64,000 nt of DNA from Chamaecyparis obtusa (taxonomy: Eukaryota > Streptophyta > Pinopsida > Cupressales > Cupressaceae): the NCBI GenBank assembly GCA_027943335.1, contig BSBK01003554.1, positions 372,001 through 436,000 of the forward strand, written 5' to 3'. This document shows positions 1 to 10,639 of the stretch, in pieces. Position numbers and translations under genes: made by a program. How positions within the stretch are numbered: the stretch's first letter is position 1; each line of letters opens with the position of its first letter. The notes beneath the pieces are model-generated. The model did no database searches. It was not told the origin of the DNA and saw only the letters and a program-made list of their open reading frames with translations.

Positions 1-532
1 AATACATTAGGGATTTATTCTGCAACACAGGCTTGACAGGAAGACTTCCAAGCACTATAGGAACCTTACCTCCTTGAGGATTCTATGAGTTCTACTAATT
101 ATAAGTTAAGTCCAATGCCCTGCAAACTTTAAAGCACTATTACAATCTTATAATTAATTTCCCAATAATATTTTAGATTGGTAAATTTCTATTACCCAAA
201 GGATGGTAATTGAATGCAATTTCAATGGACAAATACCACCTCAATTGGGAATCTGATTAACCTTAATTTTTTTTAAAGATTATAACTTTCCATATATGTC
301 ATTAAATAATACCTTGACTATCTATTCAAGAACAAAAACTTGGAGTTTTTCTGATACCATATTTGATTTTTCTCAAGGCTCTGAGTCTCAATTCGTCCCA
401 CTCTGGGTAAGTTGGTCAATTTGGCATGGCTTGATCTTGCAAGCAATCAACTTAGTGGGAGTATTCTAGTCTTCAATTATGGTCAATCTGGATTAGATCA
501 TCTTGCTAATGCAAATCACTTGTGAGTAATAA
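1..532 (+). pseudogene. LRR receptor-like gene fragment (left part)
   Basis: Broken reading frames encode leucine-rich-repeat pieces. Around 25-85 the frame reads TGLTGRLPSTIGTL. Around 212-255 it reads CNFNGQIPPQLG. Around 418-470 it reads LAWLDLASNQLSGSI. These match the plant extracellular LRR pattern (LxxLxLxxNxLxGxIP) of receptor-like kinases and proteins. Stops and frame changes separate the pieces, so this is a relic. Similar LRR sequence resumes at 17118 beyond the large transposon, suggesting one gene split by the insertion. No kinase domain is visible. The family assignment is fair; which LRR subfamily cannot be told. Confidence 0.6.
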
Positions 533-647
533 GATGTTAGTGTATTTGAATGAATTTGAATCCCTTTAAAATCAATTTTACCTTTAATAAAATGTAATGT
601 GTTGGAAATCTTCTTTAAACAGAACTCAATTTATTGCATCAATAGAA

Positions 648-785
648 TCAACACCAAATTAACAAAGTTAACAAATTGATGTCAATATAACAAGAGGTGA
701 TCAATATAACCATATTAATAAGAAAAAGGTGACCAATATCAAGAAACATTATCAATATAACAATATTTATAATGAGAACTTTTAC
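648..785. repeat. Direct repeat flanking the large transposon, left copy
   Basis: From about 674 to 780 the sequence (ACAAATTGATGTCAATATA, then GGTGACCAATAT motifs) closely resembles 16843-16945 on the other side of the transposon, in the same orientation. Within each copy a short motif (GGTGAYCAATAT) is repeated, so this is probably a small intronic repeat of the LRR gene, or a copy made at insertion. Its origin is unresolved. Confidence 0.5.
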
Positions 786-840
786 AGGTAAGTGCACAAA
801 GATGGGGGGCCCAAAAGGGGGTATAAGATGCCACTTTTTT
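786..840 (+). repeat. Terminal inverted repeat, left
   Basis: Contains GTGCACAAAGATGGGG followed by CCAAAA and AGATGCCACTTTT. It pairs with 16588-16638 in inverse orientation. Compared with the right end it has about ten extra bases in the middle (GGGGGTATAA). Confidence 0.65.
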
Positions 841-996
841 CCTGAAATCAGCAAACTCTGAACTTCAACAAGAAATTGAAGATAGTTAGACTCAAAATTT
901 TAAGATGCGACAAAAACAAGAGTTGTAATACTCTGAATCTAGTTCCTAAACTACTGACTTATTTTGAAAATGGTGCAAATTAAGGCCCTCAAAAAG

Positions 997-1215
997 GGGG
1001 AGCACAAAAAGTGGTCCTATTTTTTGTGAAAAACATAACATAGCGTCTAGTGTGCTCCCCCTAAAATGTTAACTTTTTTTTGAATTTTTTTAATCACTCC
1101 AGTGAGAAGTTAGCTAATACCACATAGTTTATCTTGGAATTTTTTGGTAATTTTTTATGAATTTACGAAGTGCACCCATCCTAAAAATATGAAATTTTTG
1201 TGTGCTCTCCCTAGA
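997..1215. repeat. Subterminal short inverted repeats
   Basis: GGGGGAGCACA (about 997) and TGTGCTCCCCC (about 1050) can pair. Related TGTGCTCTCCCTAGAA (about 1200) and GTGCACCCATCCTAAAA (about 1170) occur nearby. Such clustered subterminal motifs are typical transposase-binding regions in plant DNA transposons; the function here is inferred. Confidence 0.4.
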
Positions 1216-1659
1216 AATCATTTAAAACTAATCAAAAATCAAATTTTATTTTTTTTTTCGAAGTGTGTAGAATGGAGTCTAGTTTTTAAAAATGTAACTT
1301 GTTGCAAAATTTGATGAATGAGCCAAAATCTATGCCCAAAATACTACATCTTGGGTTTTTACAAAAAATAGACATACACACAAAAAGAAATTAGAGTTGT
1401 AAAACTTAACATAATCAGAATTCAAAATAAATTATATGCTTAGATAGCTAATAGAGAGATCTGCAATATCACGTCGTTTGATTTTTATGTTCTTGAGCCA
1501 TGAGTAAACGTAATGAGGAGCACACAAAAAAAGATGTCATTTTTTTGTGTCTACTGGAAAACACATCTCAAGCATATTTCAATCATCCAAGCCCTTGGGT
1601 TGGATCTCCAAGGAAAATCCAATCCTTAGGATTGGTAAATTTCAATGCCTTACAAAGTG

Positions 1660-1772
1660 TGTGTGCCCTATAAGGTGAGTGCACTACTAAAATCCATGAC
1701 TTCCATAGGGCGCACGCCCTATGGAAGTCATGGATTTCAGTACTATGCTCACCCTATAGGGTGTGCACCCTA
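1660..1772. repeat. Subterminal long palindrome
   Basis: The core, 1686-1712 against 1715-1741, pairs over 27 bases with one mismatch around a 2-base centre. The imperfect match extends outward to about 1660 and 1772. The centre is CGCACGCCCTATGG. The right subterminal zone (16410-16570) contains related CGCACGCCC and CCCTATAGGG blocks. Confidence 0.7.
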
Positions 1773-1818
1773 TTTAAGTCATAGATTTAAATAGTGATGA
1801 GAAATAGTCAGAGTGAGA

Positions 1819-1821
<3 letters not shown>

Positions 1822-1885
<64 letters not shown>
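1822..1885 (+). repeat. (GA)n microsatellite
   Basis: Uninterrupted GA dinucleotide tract. Open frames across it (RERERE) are artefacts of the repeat. Just downstream, a ~75-bp unit (ACACCTTCCTATCC..TTCCCTTCTTACC) is present twice, at about 1895 and 1970. Confidence 0.95.
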
Positions 1886-1887
<2 letters not shown>

Positions 1888-2037
1888 TCTCTCTACACCT
1901 TCCTATCCTCTATATTTTCCCTTCTTACCTCTTTCTCTCTCCCTCCCCCACTCTCTCTCTCTCTCTCTACACCTTCCTATCCTGTGTATTTTCCCTTCTT
2001 ACCATTTTCACCCCCTCTCTTTGACACACACACATAT

Positions 2038-2038
<1 letters not shown>

Positions 2039-2074
<36 letters not shown>
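2039..2074 (+). repeat. (CT)n microsatellite
   Basis: CT dinucleotide tract, complementary in base composition to the GA tract 150 bases upstream, so the two could pair. It lies between the transposon's left end and the transposase-like gene. Confidence 0.95.
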
Positions 2075-2079
<5 letters not shown>

Positions 2080-2585
2080 CCACATAGCCTTTATATTTTC
2101 CCTTTTTCTTGTTTTACATAGGGCGCAGGTGCTCATGCTATGCAAAACTAAAATAAACAGTCTTGTTTGCCAAGGATCTCGTGAAAGAGGCCCACTTTTT
2201 CTGTTGTTGTCTGAGTTCTGCATGTTATCCGACAAGTATTCACTTTTCATGGTGGTGATAGTGACAAAGAAGCATATTCTATCAATTTGCACCATCTTTT
2301 TATTTAAAAATAAACATCGAATTGTGAAAGTCAATCATTATCACTGAAATTTATCAATTGAGGTAAGTTTTTTAATTTTTTACATGTCAAGTGTGAATAA
2401 AGAGTGTTTTAGTTTATAATTGGTATGATATAGACTTGTTCAATACATAATTTGTTATAATTATAATAAATTTATATTATAATTTGTCATATTGTAAGAG
2501 GTTTATATTATAATTTGACTTATTGTTTTATATTTATATTATATTTTGAAAATTGTAATCAATTCATATGTAGAAATCATCATCA

Positions 2586-5500
2586 TGCCAAGGAAACAAG
2601 CAAAGAATTTAACACCGGAAGAGCATGAAAGAGACAAAGAGAAGAAAATGGAAAGAATGAGACATCTTCGTGAACAAGAAAAATTAGATACCATAGAAGA
2701 AGATTTTTCTTTGGATGAGGAACATGAAACATCAATACAAAGTAAGAGAGAATTGGAATTGGAAACAAAAAGACAACGAATGAGAAAATTGCGTGCAACA
2801 AGACAATTGAATTATGAAGATGCGGGGACATCATCTATGAGTTCCCAAGTTCAAGAGACATCATCATCCAATGTTGGAGGCACACCAATGTATCATGTTG
2901 AAGGCACACCATTGTCTACTTCTGAAGGTGGAGACACACCAATGTATCATGTTGAAGGCACACCATTGTCTACATCCCAAAGTGGAGGTACACAATTGTA
3001 TCATGTTAAAGGTACACCATTATCTACATCCCAAGGTGTAGGCACACCATTATCTACAACCCAAGGTGTAGGCACAACATCATTTCATGTTGAAGGCACA
3101 CCATTATCTACATCCTAAGGTGTAGGCACAACATTGTCTTGTGTTGAAGGCACTCAAGATGGTACGCAATTCACACATAACATTTTTGATGCTCCTAGAA
3201 TTATTTATAGAAAGCCAAAATATTTGATTGATATTGATACTAATATTTTGCAAGCAATTTCTGACAAGATTCCCAAGTGTACTTGTCAAAGAAATGCTAA
3301 TCATATTTGGAGATCATTTTTTATGAATTCAAACATGACAGGAAGATGTCAACTATTTGTTGAAAGGATGAGAAATCTGAAATTTAGGCCCATCATGAAG
3401 ATTCTTGGGCTAAGAACGATGGATGAGTCAAGTGAAAAAACTATTGTAAAGAATCTAATGACTGAATATGAGAGTGGGGGTTCTACATCACGCACGAAAG
3501 ATAGTAATGTCACACGATGTGTACTTACATCAACAGTAGTAAGAACTCAAATGAAGAAATATTGATGCATTAGAAAAACAAGCAAAACATTGAAAATAAG
3601 TTGAAAGTCTCTAATGAGAGCCCTGGGAAGGCGTCAAAGAGTGGAAGATCCAAATTGAAATGAGTTATGGGCATTTTCTGGTACACTACCACAAAAAGAT
3701 AAAGCAATTGTTGAAGCTTTGAAATCCTTGATTGAAGAATTTTGGAAGAATAATACACGGGTATCTCCTAATCAAAGAGATGTTGCAAGAAGGAGGATTG
3801 GTAGTCGAATTCGTGTTCAACATCCAAAACATTTTTTGGATTCAACTTAGACACAATTCTTTGCAAAATTTATGCATATGTATACTCAAATTAAAATTAG
3901 TCAGAGATATTTTGAAATGTGTAAACCTTTTTATGTGAAGATAAATCACACATGCACAACTTGTTGTTGTAGGGTACATGTTGAATTTTCTAACCATTTT
4001 GAAGTTTATAGGAATATATGTGTAGATTTGCACTCTAACAATGTTTTGCAAGATTGTAACATAAATGTCCCACCTAGATCTTCAAGGGAATTAATATCTA
4101 CCATTTTATGTGAAAGAGTGGATGGTCAACAATTTTACAAGCTCTCATGCTTGAATGGTACATGCATAGATTGCAAAGGTTTGCGACATTTGCCAATTTG
4201 TCAACATATGGAGAGTACGCATGCAATCAGTAATGAAATAGTGGAATTCGGAAAATATAAGACCGTGACATACAATCTAAAAGATGGAAAAGAGGCTAAA
4301 AGATGTGATTTAGTAATTGAAAAAATTCCAGTGTATCAGTTCATGGATATTTTTTGTAAAAAAATTATTTATGAGTATGCAAGGCATACACATAGAGCGC
4401 GATGGTTGGATATGCAATTCAAGTTGTGCAAGGACACATTCCCACTTGATACCATTGTTTTAGTTGTGGACTTTGTAGAGAACTACACACTACAACCACC
4501 AAATGAGGTACAAGAAAAGTATTACATCTCTCAACAGGTTGCTATATTTGTTCATATAGCATTCATGCATGCACCAAACAATATAGAGGAGAATAGGAAG
4601 ATATTGAGGGAGTATCATTTTTATATCAATGATGATCGCTCACATTCTACAGAGTTTGTACATGGTTGCTTTCAACTATTTTATGGTGATTTGGAAAACA
4701 TGGGCATAAAATATCATCAACATATCATATGGTTAGATAATTGTGCATCACAATTCTAGAATTCTTAGATGTTTTATTGGTTGTGTAGGATGCAGAAGAT
4801 TACCAGAATTCAATATATGTGGAATTTCATAGAGGCCGGTCATGGAAAGGGAGAGCATGATGGTGCAGGTGCATGTATTAAAAGAGCCTTAGCACATGAA
4901 GAATTAAAGTACAAAGAGAAATAAACATTGTCAGATGTGGGATGTATTGTCCAATGGTGTAATGCTACAATGGGTCCAGGTAATGAAGGTGAGTCTATGG
5001 TTCATAAATCTTTTTGGTTGATGGATGAAACTAACATTGCACCATATGAGGATTGTTGTACATTGACAGGATCGAGTGAGCTACACTCTTTTAGAAGTTG
5101 TAATGCAGGTTCATGGAGTATCCATACATGATATATGGTGTGCTTTTGTTCATCATGTGTAGATGAAGATTGGGATGGGTATGAATCAAAGGAATGGGTT
5201 GATGAATGGTATACACATATTTTGAGTCCACTTACCTCCTATCATCCCCATGAATCACTACAACTGATAGAAATGGAATCATCCATTGACTTTGATCACT
5301 TATCTGACCTAGTACAACCAGGTAAAATTTTCCACATACAAATAATCTCAAATTTAGTACTTTATCATAAATATTTAGTAAAGTAATGTCCTCATTATGT
5401 TTATATCATTACTGGCCATGTTTTTGCTGTTATTACACCTGAAGACAATGAAGAAGAGACATATTATTATTTGTGTCGTTGTGTTGAGGAAAAAAATAAA

Positions 5501-5800
5501 TTGGATCACTCAGTTATTGATGGTGAATAATTAGAATACCCTATAGGAGTAGTGGTTGTAACTGGTACATGGCTTAGACAATATGCTATGAAGAACCCTA
5601 GGTTGTGGTTGTTCAAGGATTGGGAGACACACATAAATATTCTTCATTATTCAAACCTCATCATTGCATCAAATGTCCACTTGATCAGATATGAGGGAAG
5701 ACCGCATAATAAAACTCTTTGGAAGGTTTGTGAGTTAGACCATGAGGTAATACTTGAGACAATCAAGGGTAGGGAAAACCCAATTGGTTCATTGGACTAA
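2586..5800 (+). pseudogene. Decayed DDE-type transposase-like gene of the large transposon
   Basis: ATG at 2586 opens a basic charged N-terminus (MPRKQAKNLTPEEHERDK). Next come degenerate repeats of GTPLSTS and GTPMYHVE (residues ~97-177), then a central part with a Cys pattern (TCTTCCCRVH) after PFYVK. After that come VVDF, HIIWLDNCASQF, a Trp/Glu segment and GHGKGEHDGAGACIKRAL. I read the Asp of VVDF, the Asp of WLDN and a Glu near or after GHGKG as candidate catalytic acids of an RNase H-fold transposase; this is inference. The conserved tail runs to SLD at 5800. It is broken by TAA 3116, a frame change near 3565-3700, TAG ~3848, TAG 4757 and later stops. A 60-base intron near 5322-5383 is possible. 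The superfamily was not identified. Confidence 0.6.
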
Positions 5801-6110
5801 ATGGAGATACAAAATATCATAACATGTCAAATTTATATAGCACTGTAAATTGGGTGGACTGTAAATTGCTCATGCATTACCCCATATGTATAATGGGAAT
5901 TTTGTAAGATTTAATGACAACCTTTCTCTTCTATTGTTTGGGGCAATACTGGAAGGTTTTCTTTTCTCAACTCTTTCCTCTGGTGCTCCTATTGAGCTGA
6001 GTTGTAAAAATATTTCTCATTATTAATAAAAAGAACTTTATGTTGTTAGGCCAATGACTTGCAAGCACATAATACTTGGAAGGCCATGGAAGAGCCTTAA
6101 GGAACCAACT
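5801..6110. other. Non-coding stretch inside the transposon
   Basis: AT-rich sequence after the transposase-like gene. Poly(A)-like AATAAA-type motifs occur near 6023. No coding potential was recognised. Confidence 0.4.
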
Positions 6111-6120
6111 CAATTCAAGG

Positions 6121-6345
6121 TAGCACTAGATATTCCCTTGGAGGGATGCACTTATTTCAACACCTTGTATATAAAACTTTTGTAACTTTCTACACTTCTC
6201 TTCCTGTTCTTCTTCTTATTCTCAGATTTCATTGCTTTGACTACTGAATCCTTTGTGGGCTTGAAGATCACTTTCTTTTATTTTCTCAGCTTTGGAGAAT
6301 CCTTTACTTCATTCTCTCCTTTCATACCATCTTCTTTAAGACTCC
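6121..6345 (-). pseudogene. Histone H2B fragment, copy 1
   Basis: On the minus strand the sequence reads [41 protein letters not shown] and [11 protein letters not shown]. This is the N-terminal half of histone H2B through the start of the histone fold. Two in-frame stops (in RK*KK and LK*VH) and loss of the C-terminal half make it a dead fragment. It is closely related to the fuller copy at 7976-8440. At the site where that copy has TGA, this one has GGA (Gly), which indicates the ancestral codon. Confidence 0.8.
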
Positions 6346-7975
6346 ACAACTTAGGTTTCCTTCAGCAACTCCATATCCATCATATCAAATAAGTTCTTGG
6401 TTCATGCTTGTTTAAGCTTGCCAATTGGTTCCATCAACCAAATTATTGATCACCTCTTGAAATGGTGATCAAATTATTTGAATACCCTTTTTCAAGTTAC
6501 ATAACATATGTCAAAACAAAGACTATGTGTTTTGGAACATCACACCTTAAATTTGCTTATTCATGTTTCCCAACTAGGCCTAATATGCTCAATTAACAAA
6601 GAAGCCCTATTAAGGACTCACTCCCAGACCTTGCCACTTTCAAAAGTGTCTTAAAATGAATCTAATTAGAGGATTCTACCATAAATTTGAATATCTGAAA
6701 CTTCTAGATGTAAAAGCCCCAAATTTGTCCCAAAACCCCCTAGAAACTAGGGCTCGCCCAATGTCTCGTTTCCTAGCACCATAGAAACTGAACCAAAGTT
6801 GATTCACCATCATTTGACCATCCTATGATGGATTCATGCATAAAATACCCCCCTCCAAAGGCTAGAACTTCTACTGTTGTACCCTTGCACCAATTTCATG
6901 ACCCTTATGCACCCTTCAAACTCATCAAACTCCTTCACTCACTCTCAACTTGCAAACTCTTCTTCTTTCCTGCATTTCCAATGTTAGAATACTAAGTTAC
7001 AAGGTTTGGATCCATCCCAAAGTGATGGAAAATACATAAAGGGGATGGATCAATACCCAACTCTCCAATCTTTCCCAAACTGTCCAAAGGCCTAATTGCC
7101 CTGTCTAGTAGCCCTGTAGCGAAGGAAAATGCCACTTATCTCTGAAACTTTCCAAAGGACTAATCAAAAAAATTAATTTTTTGAGTACCCTTTTCTTAGT
7201 AAATTGTCATATCCAAAGGAAATATATGGTTGTTTTGGAGCATGTACTGCTCACCCCTATGGCTCCAAAAATGCATGAAAAGTGAGTGATTTAACAAAGG
7301 AACTATATGAAATAATTAACCCCAAGACTTAAAACTATATAAAATGTCTTATTATGTCATAAAACCTCTAAATACCAAAGGAATTATACTCATACCTCCT
7401 ATAACCCTAAAAAACCCCAAATTTGGTCTCTTTAAACCCTTAAACCAAGGGTTTCTCAAATCCCTGCCCTCCAATCACTTCCAAGTTCAAAATATTATTG
7501 ATTAACCTTTAAATGAAAAATATAAGATGATCCAAATCATCAAATATCCCTATCCTGAAGACCAATCTTCTGGTGCTATACCCTTGCCATGAAATTCAAT
7601 GTATTTTCCACTATTTGCTGATTATGATCACTTCTTCTTTCACTTGTCTACACACCAAAGCATTAGATTTGTATTGTACATGTTAGATATGATCATTCCA
7701 TGAAATTTAGGACTTTAATTTCATGGGATGATGCTCATCTTTATTAGATTCCAATCAAAACAGTGACTTAGGAACGCCAAACCGTGACAGTGCTGAAAAT
7801 AATGATTTAAAATCTGATTCAAATCAATGCAAGAAACATATGAAACATCTTCAATCTTGTAAGAAAATAATCCTAAAACATTATCAATCAATCCAAATTA
7901 GATTTTCATTGCTTATAGGCCATTATAGGTTCCATAAACACCATGTACAAAAAACCTAAAATCTTCCAACAAAAC
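6346..7975. other. Non-coding interval between the H2B copies
   Basis: About 1.6 kb with no convincing coding region in either strand. It is relatively rich in CCTAAACCC-like and pyrimidine runs. I see no transposon ends or tandem repeats here. Confidence 0.4.
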
Positions 7976-8440
7976 CTAACCCGGAGCAGTAGAAAACTTG
8001 GTAACAGCCTTACTTCCTTCAGAAGTAGCATGCCTAGCCAGCTCTCCAGGCAGAACAAACTTGACAACAGTCTCAATTTCTCTGGAGGAAAGTGTCACAA
8101 TCTTGTTATATTTCAGTAGAGAAGCAGCCTCACGAGTAATCTTATCAAAAATATCAATCATGAAGCTCTCCATGATATCCATGGAAGCACTGGATATTCC
8201 CTTAGAGGGATGCACTTGTTTCAACACCTTGTATATAAACCTCTTGTAACTTTCTACACTTCTCTTCCTCTTCTTCTTCTTCTTATTCTCAGATTTCATG
8301 GCTTTGACTGATGAATTCTTTGTGGGCTTGAACATCACTTTCTTTGCTTTTCTCTTCTTTGGAGAAGCCTTTAATTCATTCTCTCATTTCATACCATCCG
8401 CTTTAATAGTTGTGGAAGCCCTAGAAGCTTTTGGAGCCAT
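7976..8440 (-). pseudogene. Histone H2B gene with one nonsense codon, copy 2
   Basis: The minus-strand frame from ATG at 8440 runs 155 codons to TAG at 7976. It starts MAPKAS, as plant H2B does. It then has a Lys-rich tail ([18 protein letters not shown]) and the full histone fold: [48 protein letters not shown] and [10 protein letters not shown]. One in-frame TGA interrupts the tail (DGMK*ENE, near 8384). A downstream Met after that stop could still give a ~119-residue protein. Substitutions such as [11 protein letters not shown] show divergence from the nearly invariant family. It would package DNA in nucleosomes if functional. It lies inside the transposon, suggesting gene capture. Confidence 0.85.
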
Positions 8441-9036
8441 GGATTTTATGCTTGTAAGAACAACTGACTGGAATTTTTTGTAGGTTAAGTTTCTTAGAAT
8501 TCTCAAATGCACAAGTATGAGATTGGATTGTATACAAGGCTTGATTTAAAGCATTGTTTGTGGGTAATTAAGAGCATACATACAAGGATTTTTCACTGGC
8601 TCCCAATATCTTTTGAAGATATTGTGGAATTGAATGTTGTGTACCTTTTATGGATTTTGGTCCTATGTTGTTGCGTTGGGAGCGATGGCATTTAATGTAA
8701 GATAATTTTTTGGCAGATAGTTTTGTTTGTGAGATATCAAATCAATAATTTTTTGAGATTTGAAATGGCTAGGTGTATTTATGAGCAAGTTGGGTCAATG
8801 ATTTTAGTTGACATGTATTGTAAATATTGATATATTTGAAATTATTTAATTAATTAGTATTTGTGTTATTTATTTATTTGATGGAGTTTTCATTCATTAA
8901 GTCATATGTTAAATTTGTTTAGGACATGAATTCCAACTTCTCCCTCTTTGAAATGGAAGGTTTACATTTTGGTTTATCTAGATTAATACATTTTCTTACA
9001 TAGCTAGGTTTTACCTTCTTCCCTTACAGCTATTCT
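8441..9036. other. Interval between H2B copy 2 and the nested element
   Basis: AT-rich. The last ~100 bases may be a continuation of the B3-type gene interrupted by the nested element, but no clear domain is readable. Short open frames here are not supported. Confidence 0.3.
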
Positions 9037-10031
9037 GGGTGGTCCCACAAAGTTGTGTCCCACTTTTTGGCCAACTTTGACATAGAGATCAACATTTTGA
9101 GAAAAAACTTCACTTTCGAACACCTGTTGCTACAAAACTATTCAGAATTTGAAGATGATGTAAACTAGAGTCTTTTAGAATTTTCTTTCTAGTTTCTAAA
9201 TATATTTTTCTAAAAAAAATTAAAATTCATTTAAATTCATTTTTTCTTCTCCTTCAAAAAGTGGTTTGTGTGAAAAAATGTGTTTTTAAGGAGTTACGGT
9301 CACTTGGATCAACATAACTTTTTTTCAAAATATGATACCGAAGTAATTATTTTGAGATTATATTTGTAACTTCAATATCTAAAGGATGCAATTGATTTCA
9401 TTCATTTTGGGTCAATATTTCATAGTTTATTAAGTTCTAAAGTAACATTAACTTTAATTTAGACATAAGGTCACTTGGATTGCTCTAACTTGATTTGTGT
9501 ATATTGAAATTCATTTTTTCTTTTTTTAATAGAAAGGTAACACAAATACTCTTTTCCTACATATTTTTTATAAATTTTTTTTTGTAATTTACTATTTTTC
9601 CCAATGTCTTGAAGCGCCAAGTTGTTGAATGACGAAATAACCTATGTTTAGTTAAAGTAATATTTAAAAGTGATAATGAACTCAATATGTATTAAAATTA
9701 TATTCATTAGAAAGCTTGTTTCAAATAGCATTATACTACATAGATAGGTTTTGAAAATAGATTCATTTGATGTGCCAAAACTTCAAGTTGAAGTGATTTT
9801 TTTTCAGCATTTTAATAGGTGCGAAGGAGACTCCATTGTAGGTATGAATGAGGAGTATAGATGTTATATCAATGTTTTTTTAATCTAAGAGGCTTTGAGC
9901 TAACCATTTGTAATTAATTCCTTCAAATGGAACCTCTCAAGGCTTAAATGATCATATTTTATTAAAAATGTTTCGTTTCAGCAAAAAATAGCATGTCTAA
10001 AAAAGTGGGACACACTTTTGTGGGACCACCC
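9037..10031. mobile_element. Nested 995-bp non-autonomous TIR element
   Basis: The left end GGGTGGTCCCACAAA..GTGTCCCACTTTTT (9037-9070) is repeated in inverse orientation at 9998-10031. TTCT precedes the left end and follows the right end, a possible 4-bp target duplication. The AT-rich interior has no transposase. The ends resemble those of the surrounding element (GGGGGACCAAAAAGATGCCACTTTT), so it may be a non-autonomous relative. It separates a B3-domain gene fragment from sequence at 8940-9036. Confidence 0.7.
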
Positions 10032-10436
10032 TTCTATTCCTTGTTTCACACAGTTTCCCTTTTCAGGTCTAGATGTCTTTGCTAGAAAATTGGTGACAAA
10101 ATCATTGCATACGACTTGTATTTTCTTATTCATACTTGATGGAAGGCTATTATGCACTTGTCCTCCTTTAAAATACTTGTAAGGACTACATTCTTTGACA
10201 ATGGGGAAAATATGGACTATCATCTACCCACTCAAAAATGCAGGCATCTCCATCCTCAAGATTATTGGAAATTGAAAAATATCTCCATCCATGAATCAAG
10301 GAAGCTTCAGGGAGATCTTCGAGGAATCGTACATGCCATTCCCTTTTGCTAGGATCCACAAGAGTCACCATTGTTCTTTCTCTTGGTAATTTGAATTTAT
10401 CTACAAATGTGTTTGGTGTTGTTTGCAGAACAAATT
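10032..10436 (-). pseudogene. B3 DNA-binding domain gene fragment
   Basis: On the minus strand 10436-10186 reads FKLPRERTMVTLVDPSKREW, HVRFLEDLPEASLIHGWRYF, then NNLEDGDACIFEW. This is the plant B3 DNA-binding fold (REM-like: tvtLvDP..reW.V, GWr.F...N.L..GD.c.FE). The frame then changes, and 10223-10040 reads a linker-like segment (NSLPSSMNKKIQVVCNDF). The nested transposable element cuts it at 10031. B3 proteins bind promoter DNA in the nucleus. No start codon or complete gene is visible, so this is a remnant, probably carried by the surrounding transposon. Confidence 0.7.
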
Positions 10437-10639
10437 TTCACATAAAATTAGCAACATTACCTTAAGAACCATCTAAACACTGTTATTCAAAAACACGTAA
10501 CAAAACATGGAACCCCAAAATATCCTTTAGACAATAATAGATCGGCTTCTTGAACCCTTGTCAAACAAACTTGTAGAGTATAGGAGACTGTAATATGATA
10601 GAGATAATTTTCGGGTGTCAAACAGACTTGCATAAGTGT

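Noticed and set aside
1794..2334. Open frames with RERERE and SLSLSL runs
   Set aside because: They are translations of GA/CT microsatellites in all frames, with no flanking conserved sequence.
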